Source of the DNA: a virus
Direction: 5' to 3' (one strand)
Virus record (IMG/VR): IMGVR_UViG_3300009151_000076
Coordinates: 1-62,494 of that record
DNA: 62,494 bases
The notes below the pieces were generated by a model that was not told the origin of the DNA, searched no databases, and saw only the letters and a list, made by a program, of their open reading frames with translations. Every line of letters starts with the position of its first letter. Position 1 is the stretch's first letter. The position numbers were made by a program, and so were the translations under genes. Below are positions 40,701 to 48,760 of this stretch, one piece after another.

Positions 40701-41306
40701 AACTGGAGCATAAGCCCAAGCTAGAGTACCAGCATTAATGTTTGTAGCATTACGATAATAGCTTGCTAGCTGACCATTTAAATATGTCGCGTTATTAGCA
40801 GCGCCGCTAAACCCGGTTGTGTTGATAGTAACATTAACCGTTGAGTTACCAAGTGATATGATACTGCTATTGACAGTTGTACCATTAGACGACGAGTTAA
40901 TTGTATTAAAGAATACTGTTGGTGTGACTGTATCATTACCGAAGTAGTTATTTGCTGCGGTAAGATTTAAATTACCGGTCATCGTAAAGTTACCGGTAGT
41001 GTTTACTGTGTTAATTGCTTGATACGCCCATGCCAGTGTACCAGCATTGATGTTGGTAGCATTACGGTAGTAAGATCCTGGCTGGCTGTTAAGATTAGTA
41101 GAGTTGGCTGACGTGCCACTATAGTTAGCCGACGTCAGTATACCGGTAACGGTAGTGTTAGAGAGGGTAAGTGTCAGGGTATTAGTGGTCGGCGAGGTAA
41201 AGACCGCATTGACGGTGGTATTACCTACGTGGACCTCTGTTGAGTTGGCTGTAAAGGTAGTGTTTACTACTAGGCCATTCTTAACGACAAAATCTTTATC
41301 TGACAT
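37791..41306 (-). CDS. Long tail fibre protein with GNSTVN repeats
   Basis: 1171 residues. Starts SDKDFVVKNGLVVN (a common fibre N-terminus) then carries many short units built on GNTTVN/GNSTVN and [NS]TTx[FY]SGxANNAT, likely triple-beta-helix or shaft repeats. The middle has LVVIGNITTTYSCTVINN and HTLILADGSTAIGDANGSGV. The C-terminal domain (TFTFNNPPGVGKMQTLTIVVQQDSAGSRTVTW, cited in part as FNNPPGVGKMQTLTIV) resembles a lectin-like end. Late promoter at 41338-41345. Receptor-binding or shaft role. Confidence 0.85.
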   Translation of the reverse strand: MSDKDFVVKNGLVVNTTFTANSTEVHVGNTTVNAVFTSPTTNTLTLTLSNTTVTGILTSANYSGTSANSTNLNSQPGSYYRNATNINAGTLAWAYQAINTVNTTGNFTMTGNLNLTAANNYFGNDTVTPTVFFNTINSSSNGTTVNSSIISLGNSTVNVTINTTGFSGAANNATYLNGQLASYYRNATNINAGTLAWAYAPVNTVNTTGNFTMAALTVNPTFTVTNGTVSTVSNSSGLYALSGNVKTSYLESTGLANLAWANINGNVYISGNLVVIGNITTTYSCTVINNVSISTKDHTLILADGSTAIGDANGSGVIVGNTDFTTGALATTYASLLFNSSNNAWLSSVDVSPLSTGTINLGSPTQTWKTVYATTLYGTLASAQPGITVGDSQKLGGVAAASYVQNTDSRVLSGNLNFTAVNTFFGNASVQGTAYFGNSTVTNTVINTAAITLGGTSTTVGNVTHSYSGFIAGNTTVTSNSVLWVSNTAGSTKIGANGATIGGNAFQVGTTLYVTSTGNTGHGTSSPAAYVEIDNPFGTASSNTLFLYQNLASGATSATWNSYRFITTDSADKTSYQFRQFNVGPSGVGIGTAPPTAARALSDALYVAGNTGFNTTTPRALVDINGDLVTTAGANIGGAITVSGDTAVSNGLTNQILTATGTGTFAPYWSSNAILNTANVTYLNANTLSAIIPPSTYTFSGNATALTGNVKVSTTTANTIAAALATGTISIPAGTQTVVGSGTLFKQLPLGTVITLNPAAAPPVWYTVKSITSDTAMTLVQSVAGGATSATWYTGGLDNRSRLYVPGIAGLLDTGDALTYTIGTSNTAITGLTPTQTYYAIWGNDVSTALSTTSDGLNPVSIVGVSATAQPGHFLTINYNSSVRVGNNAAGAGVIVIGNSTVNSTINSTSFSGSANNITNFPLNQSVNTSSTPTFGGGIFTGPVDIYTTGSPSTGTLYFGNGTGVAKTLTLSGGGFTFNAPLTVTTGPLIIGSANAITTVLTTAPTTATGGSLTVSSSVAGQLNFTPANTLWSGLQGSPPSISTFSNDRSYANSTNGFGTGAETITAVTYASTVNFDWSLFSNFSIVLSGNPTFTFNNPPGVGKMQTLTIVVQQDSAGSRTVTWPAAVRWSYGTAPVLTTTVNRRDIFTFTTFDAGTTYAGAWSMANVAIN

Positions 41307-41337
41307 CTGGTTCCCTCTCCCGCAGAGTTATTTTGAC

Positions 41338-41345
41338 TATTTATA
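41338..41345 (-). promoter_or_regulatory. T4-type late promoter
   Basis: Exact TATAAATA on the minus strand 32 bases before the fibre gene at 37791-41306. Confidence 0.8.
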
Positions 41346-41346
41346 A

Positions 41347-41589
41347 TCATTCCGCATTAATGATAGCGGTAGATGTCTCTTTATCTATTGTCATAATACC
41401 ATAACAGCAAAAGTTCCAATCATCATTTCCCATCCCGTCTCCGGAGACTTCATCATGCACGGGTACGTTCATCTTAACATGCTTGAAGATGAATTCTTTA
41501 TCATTCTCAAAGACTCTCCAGACATGGTCCAAAGTCCCCCTTCCAGGTTTCCCCTTAGATTTATTAAATCTTATTAGATACTTATTCAT
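41347..41589 (-). CDS. Small conserved phage protein
   Basis: 80 residues: KYLIRFNKSKGKPG, then HVWRVFENDKEFIFKHVKMNVPV, then WNFCCYGIMTID. I recall closely similar small proteins in cyanophage fibre regions, function unknown. The CC pair in WNFCC and the Trp residues suggest a compact domain. One- to four-base overlaps with the oxygenase gene. Confidence 0.6.
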   Translation of the reverse strand: MNKYLIRFNKSKGKPGRGTLDHVWRVFENDKEFIFKHVKMNVPVHDEVSGDGMGNDDWNFCCYGIMTIDKETSTAIINAE

Positions 41590-42227
41590 ATTATTGTTGC
41601 TTGTGATGGCTCATAGTTAATACGATCACCGATATATCTAGCTGTCACATCAAAATGAATCATTCTAAATGGCTCGTTAGACTCGTTCTTTGTAAACGAG
41701 TGTGGTAACCATGAATTAGTAAAGACTAGCATCCCTGGATTTGGTGTAAAGTTAACCATTTTACTTGCATAAGTGATGTCGTTTGTATTTTTTTCTGGAA
41801 GAAATACATACTCTTTAACTGACCTAGGCTCGTGTATAACAAGCCTACAAGAATTTTCAGGGCAATCTAAAAAATAGAAACCAGATAACATTGATCCATG
41901 TATATGTCTTTCATGTCCGGAATGTTTTTGATGCTCTTGACACCAAAAGTCATCCATAAAAGTACCAAAATTACGCATGTCATAACCCTGGCTATCGAGT
42001 ATATCCCATGACATATCTAGAATAAACTTAGACAGATCTTTAACGTCCTCATGGTCATCAAAATTATTCGTATTATATAGAGGATATATGTCATTAGCAA
42101 CTTGCTCCTTTTTAACAGAGTCAAGAAGTTCATATGATATCTTTTTAGCAGAGGCTAAAAACTCAGGTTTATTCACCATATAGATGGGACTAGAAAAATA
42201 GAACCAACTATCAAAATTGTTAAACAT
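41586..42227 (-). CDS. 2OG-Fe(II) oxygenase
   Basis: 213 residues. Double-stranded beta-helix dioxygenase: H in HERHIHGSMLSGFYFLDCP as first iron His with nearby Asp/Glu, LVIHEPRS, and WLPHSFTKN (second His) followed by FRMIHFDV with the 2OG-binding Arg. Many marine T4-like phages encode such enzymes next to tail fibres, probably to hydroxylate virion proteins; this is not a TET-type 5-methylcytosine dioxygenase as far as sequence shows. GGAGG before the start. Confidence 0.75.
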   Translation of the reverse strand: MFNNFDSWFYFSSPIYMVNKPEFLASAKKISYELLDSVKKEQVANDIYPLYNTNNFDDHEDVKDLSKFILDMSWDILDSQGYDMRNFGTFMDDFWCQEHQKHSGHERHIHGSMLSGFYFLDCPENSCRLVIHEPRSVKEYVFLPEKNTNDITYASKMVNFTPNPGMLVFTNSWLPHSFTKNESNEPFRMIHFDVTARYIGDRINYEPSQATII

Positions 42228-42239
42228 AATAATCCTCCA

Positions 42240-42260
42240 TGATATATTAATTATATATCA
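42240..42260. repeat. AT-rich inverted repeat between genes
   Basis: TGATATAT and ATATATCA (8 pairs) around a five-base centre fill the 30-base gap between the oxygenase gene and the next gene. No T-run follows, so it is a weak terminator or protein site at most. Confidence 0.5.
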
Positions 42261-42572
42261 AAATGGAAAGGCTTTATCCGTGATGCTTCTTGAATTATTG
42301 ATAGCAATGATCTTGTTAGCTATGTCTTCCTCGATACCGGCAACATCAAGATGCCCGTCAGTCCACTCGTCAAGAAGCTCTTTAGTTAGATCCTCAAACA
42401 CGACAAAAGTCTCTGGATCAGGGTCTGTCAAGTCAACACGCATATTAATAGATGCAGTAGCTGTACCGTCAGTTCCGGTAATGAGACACTGAAAGGACTG
42501 CACTACGTCTTTAAGATCGCCGACATCCTTGACCATAGATCCTGTGTATGTTCTTGTATATGTTACAGTCAT
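42258..42572 (-). CDS. Small fibre-region protein, unknown function
   Basis: 104 residues. Beta-rich N-terminal half (TVTYTRTYTGS, CLITGTDGTATASINMRVDL) and a helical C-terminal half (LTKELLDEWTDGHLDVAGIEED). I recall similar short proteins beside fibre genes in marine T4-like phages; perhaps a fibre chaperone or attachment protein. AGGAG precedes the start. Confidence 0.6.
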   Translation of the reverse strand: MTVTYTRTYTGSMVKDVGDLKDVVQSFQCLITGTDGTATASINMRVDLTDPDPETFVVFEDLTKELLDEWTDGHLDVAGIEEDIANKIIAINNSRSITDKAFPF

Positions 42573-42573
42573 G

Positions 42574-45500
42574 TTAGACTCCTATTGCGTGATAGTATAC
42601 TGTGCTCGATGTAGCACTGTTGGTGGTGACAGTAGCCGTAGTATTATTTGCACCACTAAGCCAGACAAATGCGGTACTGACAGTTCCACTAACTGTTACG
42701 TTATAAAGTGTAGTAAACGCACTAGCAAATGTACCGACAACACCCAAGCTGTTTGCCGAGATCGATCCCCAATTCATCTTGATACCGTTTGGAAGCACCG
42801 TGTAACCAGTAGCTGCTGCTGTAACTTTACCACCGATATAGACGCCAGCTGTATTAATTGTCGCGTTACTAGTATTGTTGCCAACAAAAAGAGCAGAAGT
42901 ATTAACAACAGCACCACCTGTACCGGTAGTAGTTGCAGCTGCTACAGGATTGATAGTTATAGTAGAAGTACTATGAAGTGCGTTAATGGTGTTATTTCCG
43001 GCAAAGAATGACGACGTGTTAACTTTACCACCACCTGTACCGGTACCAATAGCAGTACCAACAAGTAAAGTAGATCCTTCTGATGTATTGTACGTTCCAT
43101 TCCAATAAAGATTAGCTGCGTTATTTCCAGCAAACAGTACCGGTCCGCCACCAGTTGAATTGAATTGCAGAGCGCCAGAACCAGTCGTATTAGAAGGCGA
43201 TATACCAGTATAAAATATACTGGCACCACCACCAGATTGACCCATTGTGAAGTTAGATGGTGCTGCTGAAACATATGTAGCTGTATTTCCTATGAAATAA
43301 CCTGAGCTTGTAATATACACGCCACCTTGGCCAGTAGTATTAGCTGAAGCTGTTTGATTGATTCTCAATTCAACAGAACTGATACTTGCGTTGACTGTGC
43401 TGTTACCAACGAACAAGCTGCCGGTGCCGTCACGCGTGATCTGCACGCTGCCCAGCGTATTACCGACAAAGATAGTTGTACCAGTAATATTCACACCACC
43501 TGAGCCCGTAGTATTAGCGGAAGCTGTTGGATTAATTACCATGCTAGTTGTATTATGATACGAATTGACTGTGCTATTACCAACAAAAAAGCCTGTAGCA
43601 CTGATATAGACGCCACCAGTACCAGCTCCGTTTGCAGTTGCAACTGGATTAATTGCCAACGATGTTGAGTTGATCCAACCATTAACTGTAGTGTTACCAA
43701 ACTGAACTGCATACGCGTTAACGTTAAAGCTACCAGGACCAGACGCGTTTGAGAATCCTACAGCTTGGATGAACGGGTTATTTGCAGCATTGGTGCCTGA
43801 TGTGTAGAAGTTTATATAGTTTGTACTGTTACCTAACTGGATAGCAGAGGTATTTACATTATATAGGTTTTGAGCAACAGCAAAGACACCTGATCCTTGA
43901 GGGAACCACTGAGTAGCGCCACCTGGACCGTTCTGCCCGCCGTCAAATCCTAGAGTAAATATCGGTCCAACTTCAGCAACACCACCAGAGACTGGAGTCA
44001 TAAAGATAGCAGTACTATTGCCAACCGCGCCGTTACGGAAGATACGAATACTAGATCCGTTGGCCTGGAATTTAGAAGCCGTGTTACCATAATATATTGC
44101 AGTGGTGTCAACCGTGAAACCACCAACACCAGTAGTCAATCCAGTACCACCGTTTAGCGCGATAGAAGATCCGGAGTTAACCCAAGCATTTGATACGGCG
44201 TTTCCTATAAAGAAAGCAATACTATTGATGAGCGCGCCGCCAGATCCAGTATTTCTAGAATCAGAGGTTGGGTTTATATAAATCTGAGATGTTGAATGAT
44301 AACCATTGACTGTACTATTACCAACATACATAACACTACCGTTATGAACACCTCCTCCTAAACCAGTTCCAGTACCACTTATAGTTAAAGTAGGCGCCGG
44401 TGTTGCAGACATCTGTACGTTACCGCCGGTGTTACCTATTGATAAGAAATATCCGTTAGCTATAAAACCGCCGGATCCAGTATTTCTGGCATCAGAGGTT
44501 GGGTTTAAATACCACTGAACGACGTCAAAATAAGCGTTGATGATGTTGTTACCAATCAGCACTACGCCAGACTGTGTACCGCCACCGCCACCTACTTTTA
44601 TACCACCAGTACCGGTAGTTGTTGCTGTACCACCACCAAAAAGTATAGCAGTCGTGTTTACGGATATATTCGCTGCGGTGTTGCCTATGAATAACTGATT
44701 ACCTGTACCAAAGAAACCACCGGTACCAGTAGTGTTGGCAAGAGGACCACCTATAGTGATTGCTGTAGTATTAACAGTGGTGTTTGTTGCGGCGTTACCA
44801 AGGAACAAAGTACTAGCATTTGCAAATAAACCACCAGATCCAGTATTTCTTGCATCAGCAGTTGGATTAATTGTTATTGCCGATGTATTATGAGTAGCAT
44901 TGATTGTATTATTTCCAAGGAATAATACAGACGCGTTAACAACGGCTCCGCCAGTTCCTGTAGTAGTACCAGTACCAGCACCAATAACTATCGAGCTCGT
45001 ATTGTGAACAGAGTTAATCGAATTATTACCAAGAAATATAGTGCCACCACCGATTAAGTTAGCTTGAAGACCGCCTGTGCCGGTAGTTGCAGTAGTAGTA
45101 CTGCCAATCATTACCTGGGCGCCGGTAGACGTATGTGTAATTGATATATTAGCGGCGGCGTTACCGATGAATAATCCGGTATTAATAACACCAGGTCCGG
45201 CAAACAATGCAGCACCGCCTGTACCAGAAGTATTTGCAGTACCACCACCTATGACCATTGCTATAGTATTGACTGTTACGTTAGCTGCATTGTTACCAAG
45301 GAACATACCGATCGTAGGATTTAACCAGAAACCACCGTTACCTGTGGTGTTTGCAGCCGCAGTGGGTATGACTGTTATCTGTGATGTTGTTAGAGACGCT
45401 CCAATTGTAGAGTTACCTAATACCACTTGAGAGGCGTTGGCCAAGAAACCACCGGTGCCGGTACTTAAAGCAACTGCACCGCCGATTAAGAAGTTAGCGC

Positions 45501-46179
45501 CGGCACCGATGTTTACTGTAGGAGTGGTTCCTGTCGTACTAATAGAGACGTTACCTGCACTATTTCCAATATACAATGTTGAACCGGTAGCATATAAACC
45601 ACCAGTACCTGTAGTATTTGCTGCGACTGTACCATTAATATATAAAGCAGTTGTACTGTATGCGGCGTTAACGGTATTGTTTCCAACTGCCATCGCCGAC
45701 GCTGTAGCGGAGAACGCTCCGGTACCAGTGGTTGAATTGACGCCGCCTGTTATAGATATTGTATTTGTAAAAGCGTACTGCGCAGATAGATTGGCGTACG
45801 CAGTAAGTGCTGTGGAACCAATAAACACACCAGTAGTATTCATAGTAGCATTTGATAATGTATTACCAAGATAAATGCTGGATCCAGTAGCATATAAACC
45901 ACCTGTGCCTGTGGCATTCGCGCCTAGACTGATACTCGATGGTGTTATCTGGGTGTTGCTTAAAGTGTTAGCAAGGGATATAGTAGCTGTTATCTGAGTG
46001 GTAGTAGAGTTACCGATGGTGATTGCACCGGTGTTTGCTATTGATACAGTGGGTAGTGTAGTAGCGTTACCGGTATAAACAATAGAAGTAGTGTTCAATG
46101 TTAAGTTCGTATTAACGTTGACTTGTGTGTCAACGTTCGCTATGCCGTATATCCTGGTGCCACCGAGTAGATTTGCCAT
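42574..46179 (-). CDS. Long repetitive tail fibre protein
   Basis: 1201 residues made almost wholly of 30-40-residue units of the type STxxFxGNxxxNxxxNTTxIxI followed by ANTTGTGGxxxxGS; about 25-30 units can be counted by eye. It is Asn/Thr/Gly rich and likely forms a triple-stranded beta fibre shaft. A central non-repeat domain (about 740-830: SGGVAEVGPIFTLGFDGGQN) is close to one in the giant fibre (48760-57360: MPDTNAGPLFTIGFDNRVGQ), indicating domain exchange. The C-terminus ends SSTVYYHAIGV. Confidence 0.85.
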   Translation of the reverse strand: MANLLGGTRIYGIANVDTQVNVNTNLTLNTTSIVYTGNATTLPTVSIANTGAITIGNSTTTQITATISLANTLSNTQITPSSISLGANATGTGGLYATGSSIYLGNTLSNATMNTTGVFIGSTALTAYANLSAQYAFTNTISITGGVNSTTGTGAFSATASAMAVGNNTVNAAYSTTALYINGTVAANTTGTGGLYATGSTLYIGNSAGNVSISTTGTTPTVNIGAGANFLIGGAVALSTGTGGFLANASQVVLGNSTIGASLTTSQITVIPTAAANTTGNGGFWLNPTIGMFLGNNAANVTVNTIAMVIGGGTANTSGTGGAALFAGPGVINTGLFIGNAAANISITHTSTGAQVMIGSTTTATTGTGGLQANLIGGGTIFLGNNSINSVHNTSSIVIGAGTGTTTGTGGAVVNASVLFLGNNTINATHNTSAITINPTADARNTGSGGLFANASTLFLGNAATNTTVNTTAITIGGPLANTTGTGGFFGTGNQLFIGNTAANISVNTTAILFGGGTATTTGTGGIKVGGGGGTQSGVVLIGNNIINAYFDVVQWYLNPTSDARNTGSGGFIANGYFLSIGNTGGNVQMSATPAPTLTISGTGTGLGGGVHNGSVMYVGNSTVNGYHSTSQIYINPTSDSRNTGSGGALINSIAFFIGNAVSNAWVNSGSSIALNGGTGLTTGVGGFTVDTTAIYYGNTASKFQANGSSIRIFRNGAVGNSTAIFMTPVSGGVAEVGPIFTLGFDGGQNGPGGATQWFPQGSGVFAVAQNLYNVNTSAIQLGNSTNYINFYTSGTNAANNPFIQAVGFSNASGPGSFNVNAYAVQFGNTTVNGWINSTSLAINPVATANGAGTGGVYISATGFFVGNSTVNSYHNTTSMVINPTASANTTGSGGVNITGTTIFVGNTLGSVQITRDGTGSLFVGNSTVNASISSVELRINQTASANTTGQGGVYITSSGYFIGNTATYVSAAPSNFTMGQSGGGASIFYTGISPSNTTGSGALQFNSTGGGPVLFAGNNAANLYWNGTYNTSEGSTLLVGTAIGTGTGGGKVNTSSFFAGNNTINALHSTSTITINPVAAATTTGTGGAVVNTSALFVGNNTSNATINTAGVYIGGKVTAAATGYTVLPNGIKMNWGSISANSLGVVGTFASAFTTLYNVTVSGTVSTAFVWLSGANNTTATVTTNSATSSTVYYHAIGV

Positions 46180-46198
46180 TTAACTATCCCTAAAAGAT

Positions 46199-48760
46199 TT
46201 ACGCTAGAGTTCCATCTGCAGTGAATACGTGCACTACGTTGGCTCCGACTATGTATGTGTTACCGCCGCTAAACAGCTGTGGTAATGGATATGATATGAC
46301 GACTATACCAGATCCACCGGTGTTTGCAGGAAGTGAAGTATTTGTATTACTAAAACCACCGCCACCACCGCCACTACCAGTATTTATAGCACCTGCAGTA
46401 GATGACTGATTGTTGCCAGTAGAGTTACCACCAGATGAACCAAAGACGCCTGCGCCTTGGCCACCAACACCCGAAGATCCACCAGCCCCTGGCTGAAAGT
46501 TTGTTGTAGTATTACCCTGACCTGATGGAGTATAATCGGTACCACCACCTCCACCTGCAGCATAGATAACTGATGTACCAGTTATAGAACTAGATACACC
46601 GTTACCACCCGGGCCTCCGATGCCAACTAAAGTGTTATTAAATGATCTTGTCTGGGATGCATCACCGCCATTGGCAGAAGCTCCTCCTCCACCCGCAGCT
46701 GACCTATTAGCAGTAAGTGAGTTCCACGAACCACCTCTATTACCCTGACCTAATGTATTAGCACCGCCTGTCATACTAGCATTAAGAGAAGTACCAGCTG
46801 CACCACCACCAGAACCACCTTGATAACTTACCGGTGTATCATAACTCGAACCCGCACCACCACCTATCGCAGTATAACTACCAAATACAGAGTTTGTTCC
46901 GTTTGCCCCTACCGCACCACCACTTCCTACAATTACAGAATAAACAACCCCTGTTAATAAGTTAGCAGTTGAGTTAACAGATATTAAGCCACCAGCACCG
47001 CCTCCTCCGGTACTTATAGAGCCATTAACAGATCCGCCACCGCCACCGCCAGCAACTACTAGCACAGAGGCCCCGGTAACTAGCTGTCCTTTCTGGTATG
47101 TGACTTCATCGAATATACCGGCTACCTGAAAGTTACCGTTGGGATAGAGTCTATTTGCAATATTTACAGATGAGTTAGCTAGAAGACCACCTATAGGGAT
47201 CGTGTACCCACCAGGTACAGTAGTATTTGACACCGCATTAAAATTATTAATCGTGTATTGATTAGGACTATTGTCTATGATAGTAGCCGACTGACACGTA
47301 AGTAAGGCAGTGTTAGGTACTTTGTAAAGTGGAAATACGGGCGTAAAGTTACTATTATATATCGCTACTCCATTTACAAGTCTCGTATTGGATATATTAC
47401 CTACAAAATACTGTGCGCTAATGATAGCATTAGCAGTAGATCCTATAAGCCAAGGCGATGTACCACCGCCTATTGAAGTTAAATTAATAGTATTACTTGC
47501 AACTAATACTCCGTCAAGGTACAGCTGTAGGGTTGTATTTGTTCTAGTAACAGCGGCATGGTGCCAAACATTATTTGCAATGATAGTATTAGAGAACAGA
47601 GAGGTATAAGAGGGACCAGCCGAATTACCGACAAAGCAGTTAATAGTATTTGCGTCAGATGATCCTGGCTGGTTTCCGGAACCAAAAGCGCCTATGACTA
47701 GAAAGAATCCATCAGACCAAGTAGAAGATCCTGGGTTAACATCCTTCGATATTATTGGGTGAACACTATTACTTGTTCCCTGCCAATTGAACCACGTCTC
47801 GACCGTCCAGTTTGACTGCGAACTGTTTAATAGGTCTATAGATCCGTTGGCAACATATGGCACTGATATGTACGAGTTACTGCCGGTAAAGTAGTCACTA
47901 TAAGATGCGCCTGCTACAGTCGTCGGTATCACCTCATCAAATAAACCTTTAATCAAAAAGTTACCGTTACTATAGACTTTTGAAGATGTACCAATAGAGA
48001 CAGTTACGTCATTTGATAGTGCAACCAGAGATGTATTGACATTCGTGGTAGTTATGTTTAACGGACCTACGTCAGAGACTGGTAGGGATTTATATGCTGA
48101 TAGATAATACTGAGTGTTAGCTGAACTGATATTAGTGGTAATTGTCGAGGGTGTAAAGTTTGCTGAATATTTCACGCCTTTTGATATAGAGTAATTTGCT
48201 ATAGCTAAAGGGCCACCGACAGTCAGCGTTGTTAAGTTACTAGCAGCGTGTGTACCAATAAGTGGGGTGATGTTAGGATTACTAGTAACAAAGGATAAAT
48301 TTCCAGTCTGGGTACCGGTAACACTGAGACCGTTTATATAAGTCGCAACAGTTGTTCCATTAAATGTCATGGCCATGTGATTCCACACACCAGGAACAAA
48401 AACACTATTAGCGGTTATATGCTGTAGAGCAGGTGTAGCAGTTAAATTATATACGTTGAGTGTTATTCTGTTATTTACATTTCCATCAAGACGTATGTCG
48501 GCTCCTGTAGGATTTGCTAAAGCAGTAAGATAATCAGAAAATAAAAATGAAGCAGTTGTATTAGAAGACTTGTTAAACCAAGTTTCAAATGTCCACGTTT
48601 GACCATTTGATAGAAGATTAAGAGAGGCATTTGCCAGATATATAAAGCTGTTGGCCGCGGGTCCGCCGCCGACACCTATGGCATAAGTTAAATTTACCTC
48701 ATCGAGTATACCCGATACGGCAAAGTTACCATTACTAAAAACTTTAGAAGTTGTAGCCAT
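46199..48760 (-). CDS. LamG-domain fibre protein with Gly-rich C-terminal domain
   Basis: 853 residues. N-terminus SKVFSNGNFAVSGILDEV is repeated later (SKVYSNGNFLIKGLFDEV and NRLYPNGNFQVAGIFDEV), marking three successive modules. Two concanavalin/LamG-like lectin domains follow: around residues 55-200 (WTFETWFNKSSN) and 285-470 (NWTVETWFNWQG ... WHHAAVTRTNTTLQLYLDG). The last module (about 560-853) is Gly-rich (VLVVAGGGGGGS ... GGAGG), like the adhesin at 36400-37779. A receptor-binding, probably glycan-binding, fibre. Its ATG overlaps the stop of the giant fibre. Confidence 0.82.
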   Translation of the reverse strand: MATTSKVFSNGNFAVSGILDEVNLTYAIGVGGGPAANSFIYLANASLNLLSNGQTWTFETWFNKSSNTTASFLFSDYLTALANPTGADIRLDGNVNNRITLNVYNLTATPALQHITANSVFVPGVWNHMAMTFNGTTVATYINGLSVTGTQTGNLSFVTSNPNITPLIGTHAASNLTTLTVGGPLAIANYSISKGVKYSANFTPSTITTNISSANTQYYLSAYKSLPVSDVGPLNITTTNVNTSLVALSNDVTVSIGTSSKVYSNGNFLIKGLFDEVIPTTVAGASYSDYFTGSNSYISVPYVANGSIDLLNSSQSNWTVETWFNWQGTSNSVHPIISKDVNPGSSTWSDGFFLVIGAFGSGNQPGSSDANTINCFVGNSAGPSYTSLFSNTIIANNVWHHAAVTRTNTTLQLYLDGVLVASNTINLTSIGGGTSPWLIGSTANAIISAQYFVGNISNTRLVNGVAIYNSNFTPVFPLYKVPNTALLTCQSATIIDNSPNQYTINNFNAVSNTTVPGGYTIPIGGLLANSSVNIANRLYPNGNFQVAGIFDEVTYQKGQLVTGASVLVVAGGGGGGSVNGSISTGGGGAGGLISVNSTANLLTGVVYSVIVGSGGAVGANGTNSVFGSYTAIGGGAGSSYDTPVSYQGGSGGGAAGTSLNASMTGGANTLGQGNRGGSWNSLTANRSAAGGGGASANGGDASQTRSFNNTLVGIGGPGGNGVSSSITGTSVIYAAGGGGGTDYTPSGQGNTTTNFQPGAGGSSGVGGQGAGVFGSSGGNSTGNNQSSTAGAINTGSGGGGGGFSNTNTSLPANTGGSGIVVISYPLPQLFSGGNTYIVGANVVHVFTADGTLA

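Noticed and set aside
41586-42227. TET/JBP-type 5-methylcytosine dioxygenase
   Set aside because: The fold and motif spacing fit the fibre-associated 2OG oxygenases; it is not linked to the modification genes.
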